A DNA stretch of 64,000 nucleotides from Sacculina carcini. Taxonomy: Eukaryota > Arthropoda > Thecostraca > Sacculinidae. The notes under the pieces are model-generated. The model saw nothing but the letters and a program-made list of their open reading frames with translations. It searched no databases and had not been told where the DNA came from. Where the stretch lies: positions 1,088,001-1,152,000 of the forward strand of contig OU696594.1 of assembly GCA_916048095.2 (NCBI GenBank), in the 5' to 3' direction. Shown here piece after piece: positions 21,872 through 31,936 of this stretch. Positions within the stretch are counted from its first letter, which is position 1. Every line of letters starts with the position of its first letter. The position numbers and the translations under genes are program-made.

Positions 21872-23159
21872 TCAATTTATAAAGAAGAGATACAAATTAA
21901 AAAGAAAAAAGTAAACCCATTAAAAGTCTTATCTAATAGAAAAGTATGAAGGTGAATATTTTTTTATATTTGGACAAAATATTCCCCTCAAATAGCGTCA
22001 TATTTAAGTCTGCCCGTCGTACGGAAATATTCAGAACTTAAACACGAAATAATGAAGAATGATGAAAAATGAAATATTTTCATCATGATGTTTCCAAAAT
22101 ATATGCATAACTTAACATCATTCCCCAACATCTTTTGCACAAGTACTCTTATACTTTTGCCAGTATAATATTTACTGCCAAGAAATTCATATACATACAT
22201 TCATATACATTTATATACATACATTATATTCCGCATTCATATAAAACCCATTATAACCTGACCCAATCCTACCAAACCCAACCCAACCATCCCATCTTAT
22301 CGTATATCATCTCATCTTGTTTTAGTATCAAACACGCGGCCCACCAATAATGTTCTCGAATCCCGCCAATATAATATAGTAACCAAACTGTACGACAGAT
22401 TAATTCACATCTATTGTATAATGCGATTTAATTATATATTATTTTATTCAAGTTCTCATCTAGCAGTTAAGCCCGTCCGTCGTGCGAAACAATTAATAAA
22501 ACAAAGGGCATCAATTGAAAAGTGTAAATGTAATGATTTTCAGTTTAATTTTGACAAAATTTTTCCTCATCCCGCCTCATATTTAAACCCACCCGTCGTG
22601 CGGGATAATTCTGAACTCGAACACGATTTATTCTGGATCTTGAAGTCAACTCCGTTAGTTTTGTATATGAATTCATTATACACGGTGAAATTGAACGTTC
22701 TATTGACTATAATTGCTACCCGCGGGACATATTTATTTCATAAATATGATCCATCGTTTCGTTTACGTTTAAAATCCCTGATCTATATCATTGAACCCGC
22801 TCAGTTATGTCACCTTGTATCCAAGCATACACACACACAGATGATTTATTTTTTATATATAAATTTAAAGTCGCCCGTCGTGCGGAACAATTAATAAAAT
22901 CTATTCATATTCAATCTATAAAATAAAATTATTACAAATTAAAAAGCAAACAAATTAAAGCTGCAAATATCCTAACTAATAGCAAAGTCCAAATATGGAT
23001 GTTTTTGTTTTAATTTTGACAGAATATTATCCCTCAACCCGCTTCATATTTAAACCTGCCCGTCGTGCGGAATAATTAAAAATTCAGACACGACAAAATT
23101 AAAATTGTCTAAATATTTTATCATAATGTTTCCAAAGTATATTTATAAATTAACATCAT
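21872..23159. repeat. AT-rich repeat with GC hairpins, left margin of Helitron-like array
   Basis: AT-rich DNA with the hairpin word CCCGTCGTGCGG at about 22600, 22872 and 23056 (and a variant at 22490), each followed by GAATAATTCAGAACTCGAACACG or GAACAATTAATAAAAT-like sequence. These are the same subrepeats that fill 25.3-38 kb, so this is decayed Helitron-like material. No gene is seen. Confidence 0.6.
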
Positions 23160-25086
23160 CTAGCATTGTAACCAGCCCGTATAGCGGAACAATTAGAACA
23201 AAAAGTAATATTGAATTAATATATATTGAATTAATAAAATTAAACTAATACAAATTAAAAAAATAAAAACGCAAACCCATAAAAAGTCTTAACCAATAGA
23301 AAAGTCTAAATATGAATGTGTTTATGTTAGATGTGTCAAAATATTTTTCCTCGAACAACCTCGTATTTAAACCCGCCCGTCGTGCGGAACTATTAATGAA
23401 ATATAATGAATCAAAAAGCAAAAAGCTTGTCCAAAATAAAAATATAAATGTGTAAATTCTTGTTTTAATTATTGAAGAATTTTTTTCCCTCAACTCTGCT
23501 CAAATTCACACCCGTCCTTCGTGTGTAGTAATTCAGAAGTGTAACACCGTCAAAACAATGCAACTTTCTGTCATCTCTATAATTCCAGGTTAATGCTTCC
23601 GCTAAAACAGCATATACATATAGTTGGCATTACATGATATTGCAACCCATATCCTTATGCAACTTATGCTTATGCAACTTGAAATCAAACCAATTAAATT
23701 ACACAGTTAAATTCGGTAGTTTACTTTGTTCCCAGTAGCATTTTACCCGCCCGTCGTGCGAAACGTTATTGAGGACAATAAAGCCTTTTTATTCAGTATA
23801 GTGTAGCATTAATTAAACTGTACGCAATAAAACCAGACCATCCATGCTTGGAGCTAATATGATGCATTCTTAATTGTGATTGGGATTCAGTGAAATTTAA
23901 TTGGTGTATATTCCTCTGTAATCGCAAGTGCGCATAATAGCTGTCAAATTGGCAATATGTCTTTTTGACTTTACACCGCCGTAACTTCCTTCAGATACAC
24001 TTTGGAAAATTACAAGTTATACCGTATTGTAGAAAACAAGATTTCTAGCACGATGGTATAATTAATTTTATGTGTAACAAATAGTTATTGAGAAATGGTA
24101 GAAAATTGAATTAATTTTAGTCGCCCGGTGTTCAGGTGTAATTTTGGATGTATTTGAGAATTTTGCCAATTTTACACGTATTTTGTATCATTTGTGGGTA
24201 TAAATTACAGCTTATCTTGTAGAACGCAAAATTTTCTACACAGTAGTATATTCCTGTGTAATCGCAAGTGCGTAAATTGTGATTGGACTTCAGTGAAATT
24301 AAATCAATGTATATTCATGTGTAATCGCAAGTGCGCATAATAGCTGCCAAATTGGTAATATGTGCTTTATTATTATTATTATTATTATTAATTACAGGCA
24401 AATCCAGTAGCATGGGAAGAGTGCAAGCACTATTACCACCCTAAGGTGGCCCCATGTACCGGAAGCGCCCAAAAGATTCAGAGAGAAAGAGAGTTCGAAA
24501 AGAAAAAAGTCTAGAAAGAGAGTTGGAAAGAAAATAATAAATAAATAACAATAAATAATAAACCATCATCCGATAACAATCCATAATGTCACTCCGCCCA
24601 CGTTCCTCAATAATTAATAACAATCAACAATAAATATGTGATTCAATAAATAACAGCCATCAATAAATAAGAATAAATATTAATAAATAAGTAATAAATA
24701 ACAATCAAGAACAATACATATGATTCAATAAGAAACATCCAACAATAAATATAAATATGATTCAATAAGTAACAACAACACAAATATATATGATTCAATA
24801 AACAACAACACCAATAAATATGATTCAATAAACAACAATGTTCGCATTTTTCAGGGCTCATTTTGTCTTTTCACCGCTATAACTTTTTTGTTTTTGTTTT
24901 TAAAGTTTAAAATTTAGCATATCGTGTAGACAAAAACATTTCCAACGTAGTGGTATATATTGTTAGCAAGTAGATTGAGTGGTGGTCGAGTGTTAGCTGA
25001 TAGAAAATGGACCAACGAGGGTGGGACAGACAGACAGACAGACACACACACACACACACACAGAGGATCTCTTTTATATATATAGA
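23160..25086 (-). mobile_element. Helitron-like non-autonomous element A
   Basis: Read on the minus strand, the element starts TCTATATATATAAAAGAG at 25086 (5' TC end), passes a short CTGTGTGTCTGTC tract, then repeated subunits of about 340-400 bp, and ends with a GC-rich hairpin followed by CTAG (23160-23163). TC...CTAG ends, a 3' hairpin and no inverted repeats fit Helitrons/Helentrons. No Rep/helicase coding is seen, so it would rely on another element. The 3' border could lie further left, since hairpins continue there. Confidence 0.6.
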
Positions 25087-25176
25087 TGATATATGATATA
25101 AGTTGAAGTTGAACTTCTATGAACACAAGTATGGATTTTTGTATCACAACGTTTCGCCTTACGGCTTTATCAAGCA

Positions 25177-25249
<73 letters not shown>
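25087..25249. repeat. Penelope-like end fragment and (TA)n between two Helitron-like starts
   Basis: Minus-strand sequence GCTTGATAAAGCCGTAAGGC followed by GAAACGTTGTG (25148-25176) matches 31782-31812, with a following TTCAACTTCAACTTATATCA-like end. A TA tract of about 70 bases (25179-25249) follows. Helitron-like element A starts leftward from here and element B starts rightward, so the two are head to head across this joint. Confidence 0.55.
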
Positions 25250-25252
<3 letters not shown>

Positions 25253-25270
25253 ATATATATAAAAGAGATC

Positions 25271-25313
<43 letters not shown>

Positions 25314-26094
25314 GCTCCGCGGGCAGCAACTATAGACCATAGAACGTTAAATTTACCCTGTAGAATTAATCCATGCACAAAACCAATGGATTTGACTTCA
25401 AGATCCAGAACGGATCGTGTTCGAGTTCTGAATTATTCAGCACGACGGGCGGGTTTAAAAATGACTCAGGCGGACTGAGGGGGAATATTTTGTCGAAATA
25501 AAAATAATTAAACTTATAATTTTCAATTGATTAATATTTTTATGAGTGTACCCTATTTCCTTTTTATTTTTCCATATTTTTTTATGAATTGAATATGAAT
25601 TTCATGTTTTGAATTGCTCCGCACAACGGGCGGGTTTGAATGCTATATATATACATAAAGAAGAAATTATCTGTCTGCCTGTGTATGTATGCTTGAATAT
25701 GAGGTGACATAATTGCGCTGGTTCATGGTTCGCTCGCTCAATGATCAGGGGCTTCAAACGCAAACGAAGCGATGGCTCATTTTTATGAAATAAAAATGTC
25801 CCGCGGGCAGCAATAAAACGTTCAATTTCACCGTATAGAATGAATTCATATACAAAACTAATGGATTTGACTTCAAGAACCAGAACGGATGGTGTTCGAG
25901 TTCTGAATTTTTCCTCACGTCGGGCGGGTTTAAATATGAGGCGGGTTGAGTGAAAATATTTTGTCAAAATAAAATTAGAAATAATGAAATTTAGACCTTT
26001 TAATTGATTAAGGTTTTCATGAGTTTGCCTTATTTATTTTTAATTTGCAATATTTTATGAATTGTTCCGCACAACGGGCGGGTTTTAATGCTAG
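25250..26094 (+). mobile_element. Helitron-like non-autonomous element B (short)
   Basis: Starts TCTATATATATAAAAGAG and ends with hairpin CCGCACAACGGGCGG, then GTTTTAATGCTAG (26091-26094). Its right-hand roughly 775 bases are nearly identical to the end of element C (about 29540-30316), so B is probably a deletion derivative of C or a recent copy of the same master. The 121-codon open frame on its minus strand (25602-25967) is duplicated with the DNA and has no recognisable domain. Confidence 0.7.
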
Positions 26095-26115
26095 TCTATA
26101 TATATAAAAGAGATC

Positions 26116-26150
<35 letters not shown>

Positions 26151-29100
26151 TGTGTGTTCACCATCCTTGGTCCAATTTCTATCAGCTAATACTCGGCCAA
26201 CACTTGGCGTACCCGCTGAAAATTTATACCATCATGTTGGAAGTGTTCTTGTCTTCACTTAACACTAAATTTTAAATTTTAAGAATAAAACCAAAAAAGG
26301 TTATTGCGGTGAAAAGACAAAATGAACCCTAAAAAATTCGAAAATTTTGGTCAGTTTTCTGAAGACTACTCCTCCTGAACCAGCAATGGTACAACTATAC
26401 AAATTATACCACTGTGTATCAAATTTCATTTTCTACTCAACGCATTATAATTTATACCCAAAAATTGAATATAAAACATGTAAAATGGAAAAAAATTCAA
26501 TCTACATTCAAAATTTTATTCAAACTCCACGCGTCAAATTTTCTATACTTTTTTCTCTATTTCTCAAAAAGTAATTATCACACATCTAAATAAATAATAC
26601 CATCATGCTGGGATTTTCTTTTCTACAACACAGTATAATTTTTAATTTTACAAAGTGTATTAAAAAAAAGTTACGGCGGTGTGAAGTGTAAATGACAAAG
26701 TCAAAAAGGCAAAATTAGCACACAAAAACGTGATTATTTTGGTCAATATTCCGCTATCTATTCCTCATAAACCAGCAATGGTACAGCTATAAAAATTATA
26801 CTATTGTGTAGATAATCTTGTGTTCTACAATAAAAGTTATAATTTATACCCACAAATGATACAAAAGACGTGTCAAATCGGCAAAATTCTCAAACAGATC
26901 CAAAATTTCACTTGAACACCGGGTGATTAAAATTAATTCATTTTTCTACTATTTCTCAGTAACTATCTGTCACACATTAAAATAAATTATACCATCGTGC
27001 TAGAAGTTTTGTTATCTACAATACGGTATAATGGTTAATTTTCCAAAGTGTATCTAAAGGAAGTTACAGCGGTGTAAAGTCAAAAGGACATATTGCCAAT
27101 TTGACAGCTATTATGCGCACTTGCGATTACACATGAATATACACTGATTTAATTTCACTGAAGTCCAATCGCAATTTACGCACTTGGGATTACACAGGAA
27201 TATACTACTGTGTAGAGAATTTTGTGTTCTACAATATAAGCTATAATTTATACCCACAAATGGTACAAAAAACGTGTAAAACTGGCAAAATTCTCAAATA
27301 CATCCAAAATTACACTTGAACACCGGGCGACTAAAATTTATTCATTTTTCTACTATTTTTCAGTAACTATTTGTTATACATAAAAATAAATTATACCATC
27401 GTGCTAGAAATCTTGTTTTCTACAATACGGTATAATTTGTAATTTTCCAAAGGGTATCTGAAGGAAGTTACGGCGGTGTAAAGTCAAAAGGACATATTGC
27501 CAATTTGACAGCTATTATGCGCACTTGCGATTACACAGGAATATACACCGATTAAATTTCACTGAAGCGCAATCACAATTAAGAATGCATCATATTATCT
27601 CCAAGCATGGATGGTGTGGTTTTATTGCGTACAGTTTAATTAATGCTAAACTATACTGAATAGAAAGTCTTTATTGTCCTCAATATTTACACATCAAATG
27701 TTCCGCACGACGGGCGGATAAAATGCTACTTGGAACAAAGTAAGCTACTGAATTTTACTGTGTAATTTAATTGGTATAATTTCAAGTTGCATACGCTTAA
27801 GTTGCATAAGGATACGGGTTGTCATATCATGCAATGCCAAGTATATGCATATGCTGTTTTAGAGGAAGCATTAATCTGGAATTATAGAGATGTTTCATTG
27901 TTTTGATAGTGTTGCACGTCTGAATTACTACTCACGAAGGACGGGTGTGAATTTGAGCAGTGTTGAGGGAAAATTATCGTCAATAATTAAAACAAGAATT
28001 TACAAATTTGACTTTTCTATTGGTCGTTTTTCATCAATTTTCTTTGTGTTTGTTTCGTGTTTGAGTTCTGAATTATTCCGCACGACGGGCAGCTTTAAAT
28101 ATGAGGCGGGTTGTGGAAAAACATGGTTTCTAAATTGAAACATAAATTTCACATTTAGACTTTTATATTAGCTAAAACTTTCCTATGGGTTTGTTTTTCT
28201 TTCTCAATTTGCACTAATTTTCTTAGGAATTCAATATTAATTATATTTTATGAACTGTTCCGCACGACGGGGGAATTAAATGTATCTATAAAGAGTGGGT
28301 TTAAATGATAGCGAGGTATATGATATTTTGATAGCAGTAAATATTCTAGCGATAAAAGTAGAATAGCTCTTAAGCAAATGATTTTGGAGAATGATGTGAA
28401 CCTTTAGATATATTTTGCGATCTGATGATATATGTATTAGGAATAATACGTAGCAGAATATAGATTGCATAATATAATATCGGCTGTAATATCAAGGGCT
28501 GTAATATCGGTGTAATCCAAAAAATAACAACTGTATGAATATGATGCATTAGTGGAAGCATTAACCGGGAATTATGAGATAATATGATAATGGTGTATAA
28601 TTATATCGCATTATGCAACAAATGTGAATTTAGCTGCATTACAGCTTGGTCCCGATACTATATTGGCGGGTTGAGAGAAAAGTATTGGTGGGTCGCGTGT
28701 TTGGGACCCCTGGGGTAGATAATCTCAGTCTTCTGATTACAAATTATGATCGCATCAGTATATTTTGTGATCACAAACTAATGAGTTAAATCACCTCAGA
28801 CTAGGCTGAGAGCGGTCAATATTGAATGGTTGGGTTGGGTTGGGTAGGTTTGACTCAGGTTATTTTGGGTTTTAATGATAGCGGAAAATATATAAATTTT
28901 AACAATAAATATTATAGCGGTAAAAGTGAAATAGTACTTGAGCAAATGATATTGGGGAATGATGTTAAGTGATAAATATAGCTTGGAAACATTCTGATGA
29001 AAAGATTTCATCATCTTTCATTGTTTGTTTCGTGTTTGTGTTTTTAATTATACCACACGACGGGCAGATTTATATATCAGGCGGGTTGAGAAATAATATT

Positions 29101-30316
29101 TGTCAAAATAATAACAAAAATATTCACATTTAGACTTTTCTATTGGTTAAGATATTTATAGGTTACATTTTTTGGTTTACAATTTGTATTCATTATATTT
29201 TCTGGATTTGATATGAATTTTATTGCATGAATTGTTCCGCACGACGGGTGGGTTTAAAAAAGTGTTTTTAGATCATTTTTTCAAATGGTTCATTTAAAAA
29301 AGGTCATATTTTTTTAATAAAAATGTTCCGCGGGCAGCAACTATAGACAATAGAACGTTCAATTTCCCCTGTAGAATTAATCCATACACAAAACCAATGG
29401 ATTTGACTTCAAATATGAATTGTATTGTATGAATTGTTCCGCACGACGGGCGGGTTTAAAAAAAGTGTTTCCATTTTTTAGTTCATTTTTTCAAATGGTT
29501 CATTTAAAAAAGGTATTTTTTTAAAAATAAAAATGCTCCGCGGGCAGCAACTATAGACCATAGAACGTTAAATTTACCCTGTAGAATTAATCCATGCACA
29601 AAACCAATGGATTTGACTTCAAGATCCAGAACGGATCGTGTTCGAGTTCTGAATTATTCAGCACGACGGGCGGGTTTTAAAATGACTCAGGCGGACTGAG
29701 GGGGAATATTTTGTCGAAATAAAAATAATTAAACTTATAATTTTCAATTGATTAATATTTTTATGAGTGTACCCTATTTCCTTTTTATTTTTCCATATTT
29801 TTTTATGAATTGAATATGAATTTCATGTTTTGAATTGCTCCGCACAACGGGCGGGTTTGAATGCTATATATATACATAAAGAAGAAATTATCTGTCTGCC
29901 TGTGTATGTATGCTTGAATATGAGGTGACATAATTGCGCTGGTTCATGGTTCGCTCGCTCAATGATCAGGGGCTTCAAACGCAAACGAAGCGATGGCTCA
30001 TTTTTATGAAATAAAAATGTCCCGCGGGCAGCAATAAAACGTTCAATTTCACCGTATAGAATGAATTCATATACAAAACTAATGGATTTGACTTCAAGAA
30101 CCAGAACGGATGGTGTTCGAGTTCTGAATTTTTCCTCACGTCGGGCGGGTTTAAATATGAGGCGGGTTGAGTGAAAATATTTTGTCAAAATAAAATTAAA
30201 AATAATGAAATTTAGACCCTTTAATTGAATAAGGTTTTCATGAGTTTGCCTTATTTATTTTTAATTTGCAATATTTTTATGAATTGTTCCGCACAACGGG
30301 CGGGTTTTAATGCTAG
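26095..30316 (+). mobile_element. Helitron-like non-autonomous element C (long)
   Basis: It begins TCTATATATATAAAAGAG directly after the CTAG of element B, giving an exact end-to-start joint. Next come (TG)n, CTGTGTGTTCACCATCC, two or three roughly 340-400-bp subrepeats containing TTGCGATTACACAGGAATAT (26700-27560), then many hairpin subrepeats (CCGCACGACGGGCGG and variants from 27700 on), and the end AATGCTAG (30313-30316). No Rep/helicase frame is present. It is inverted relative to elements D and E. Confidence 0.68.
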
Positions 30317-30358
30317 TATATATATATATATATATACCTAACCTAACCTATATATATA
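30317..30358. repeat. (TA)n with embedded CCTAACCTAACC
   Basis: A TA tract is interrupted by ACCTAACCTAACCT, two to three copies of the telomere-type AACCT unit, then TA resumes. It sits between the end of element C and a Penelope-like fragment. Confidence 0.8.
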
Positions 30359-30600
30359 TTCTCTCTCAAACAAACGAGATTATAATCGATTGCGCATTCG
30401 CAGTTGACTAGTTTTTTCCGCGTTGTTTCGATATTCCTTGCGAGTAGATGGTCTCTTTTGTCAAGTCCGTTCAGCAATTGACCGATGTTTTGTTGGCGTA
30501 ATATTTCGGAGTTAACTATCTCCATTCTCACACACTGGTAGACATTGCTGGTATTTATTCCTCGAGACGTCTTTCGGCTAACCAAAGTATAAAAGAAAAG
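30359..30600 (-). pseudogene. Penelope-like element N-terminal fragment a
   Basis: The minus strand reads VSRKTSRGINTSNVYQCVRM...NIGQLLNGLDKR...[21 protein letters not shown], a coiled helix followed by a short word pattern like the N-terminal region of Penelope-like reverse transcriptases (a helix with ...KKL..C...I.FN...L.EN). It then stops at the TA tract. No reverse transcriptase core follows. The family call is from pattern memory and is moderately sure. Confidence 0.5.
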
Positions 30601-30639
30601 AAAAGAAAAGAAGTATAAAAGAAATAAAAGTAATTGCAC

Positions 30640-31110
30640 TTCAGTGGAATTAAATCCGTGTACAGCGGACACTGTGTTCATGTGTACATGTGGACAGCGA
30701 TATAATCAGTGTACATGTGGACAGCGGTTCGCTTCTTGATGCGCTCCAACAATTTCTTCCTGTGACAAAACCTAGCCAGTGAATTGTCTGTGACAAACAT
30801 GCATGAGAAACATCCACACTTCTTGATGGTGTACACATCTTTGCAGAGCAACGCTGCGGAACAATGCTGGAAGACATTCCTCATGAGCTGTTTATGATGC
30901 CAAATATAATTGACGTGATATCGTGTGATGTCAACCACAATGTACATTAGGATCGGGTGTGCTCAATTGAAATCGACTTTAGTCCGTGCAAGTTCTATAC
31001 TCTTTTCATGATTAATTGCATAATTCATCAATATTCAATATTCAGTCATCAATATTCAGCTTGTGCATGTATCTCATCCAGTGTCCAGCAAGGCCATTCA
31101 ACGTCTTTCG
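30640..31110. repeat. Repeat unit R1, unoccupied copy
   Basis: Highly similar to 40677-40736 plus 45475-45890, that is, to the two sides of Gypsy-4. It therefore shows the target before insertion: CATGT occurs once here (30687-30691). The minus strand has a 70-80-codon coding-like run (CSAALLCKDVYTIKKCGCFSC...) that is also present in the other copy. I do not recognise the protein. Confidence 0.8.
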
Positions 31111-31180
31111 GCTGTGTATGTATGTATATGTTTGTGTGTATATGCATGCATGTATATGTATGTGTGTGGATATATGTGTA

Positions 31181-31185
<5 letters not shown>

Positions 31186-31228
<43 letters not shown>
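31186..31228. repeat. (TA)n microsatellite
   Basis: Dinucleotide tract after a TGTATATG-rich stretch, just upstream of Penelope-like fragment b. Confidence 0.9.
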
Positions 31229-31229
<1 letters not shown>

Positions 31230-31376
31230 TTCATGTAATAATTGTATTGTTTTAATTGTTAGATTTCAACTGGTGTCGCATGAGAGGTACCCTGTATATT
31301 TAAGCACGTGTTTAACGATTTCATGTTTTGTATTGTATCTTAGCACTGTAATTTGAATTTCTGGTCAGTGTAACTC

Positions 31377-31406
31377 CTGAAGATGGCTAATGTTAGCCGA
31401 AAGACG
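31377..31406 (+). ncRNA. Hammerhead-ribozyme-like motif (degenerate)
   Basis: CTGAAGA fits the hammerhead core CUGANGA. It is followed by a five-pair stem, GGCTA/TAGCC with a 4-base loop, and then GAAA. Penelope-like elements are known to carry minimal hammerheads in their terminal repeats, and this motif lies directly upstream of a Penelope-like coding fragment. One extra base lies between CTGAAGA and the stem, and I could not fix stems I and III, so self-cleavage is doubtful. Confidence 0.35.
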
Positions 31407-31612
31407 CCTCGAGAAATAAATACCACCAATGTCTACCAGTGTGTGAGAATGGAGATAGTTAACTCCGAAATATTACGCCAACAAAACATCGGTCAATTGC
31501 TGAACAGACTTGACAAAAGAGACCAGCAAATCGCAAGGAATATCGAAACAACGCGGAAAAAACTAGTCAACTGCGAATGCGCAATCGATTTTAATCTCGT
31601 TTGTTTGAGAGA

Positions 31613-31613
<1 letters not shown>
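31383..31613 (+). pseudogene. Penelope-like element N-terminal fragment b
   Basis: The frame begins MANVSRKTPREINTTNVYQC and continues through NIGQLLNRLDKRDQQIARN and [20 protein letters not shown], then runs into a TA tract. It is about 75 codons, an N-terminal piece only, in opposite orientation to fragment a and nearly the same in sequence. The ATG at 31383 overlaps the hammerhead-like motif. Confidence 0.5.
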
Positions 31614-31696
<83 letters not shown>

Positions 31697-31724
31697 GGGC
31701 GGGTTTTGATGCTATATATATATA

Positions 31725-31768
<44 letters not shown>
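31614..31768. repeat. Two (TA)n tracts around a Helitron-like 3' scrap
   Basis: A TA tract of about 80 bases, then CGGGCGGGTTTTGATGCTA (31696-31714, the end of a Helitron-like element without its upstream half), then a second TA tract of about 50 bases. Confidence 0.75.
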
Positions 31769-31770
<2 letters not shown>

Positions 31771-31781
31771 TCTCTATCACT

Positions 31782-31904
31782 GCTTGATAAAGCCGTAAGG
31801 CGAAACGTTGTGGTAAAAAAATACATACTTGTGTCTGAAGAAGTTCAACTTCAACTTATATCATTTATCCACCAGACACGTGAGTACTCCATACATTTTG
31901 GATC

Positions 31905-31935
<31 letters not shown>
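31782..31935 (+). repeat. Penelope-like end fragment with hammerhead-like word
   Basis: TTGATAAAGCC GTAA GGCGAAACG resembles a hammerhead core (CUGAUGA...GAAAC) with a three- to four-pair stem II. It is followed by GAAGTTCAACTTCAACTTAT, the same sequence as at 25100-25178 in inverse. Presumed end region of a Penelope-like element; low to moderate confidence. Confidence 0.4.

Positions 31936-31936
<1 letters not shown>

Noticed and set aside
25602-30188. Twice-occurring 121-codon minus-strand frame (25602-25967 and 29823-30188)
   Set aside because: Identical because the DNA is duplicated. It crosses the hairpin subrepeats and has no domain or codon-type bias that I can see.
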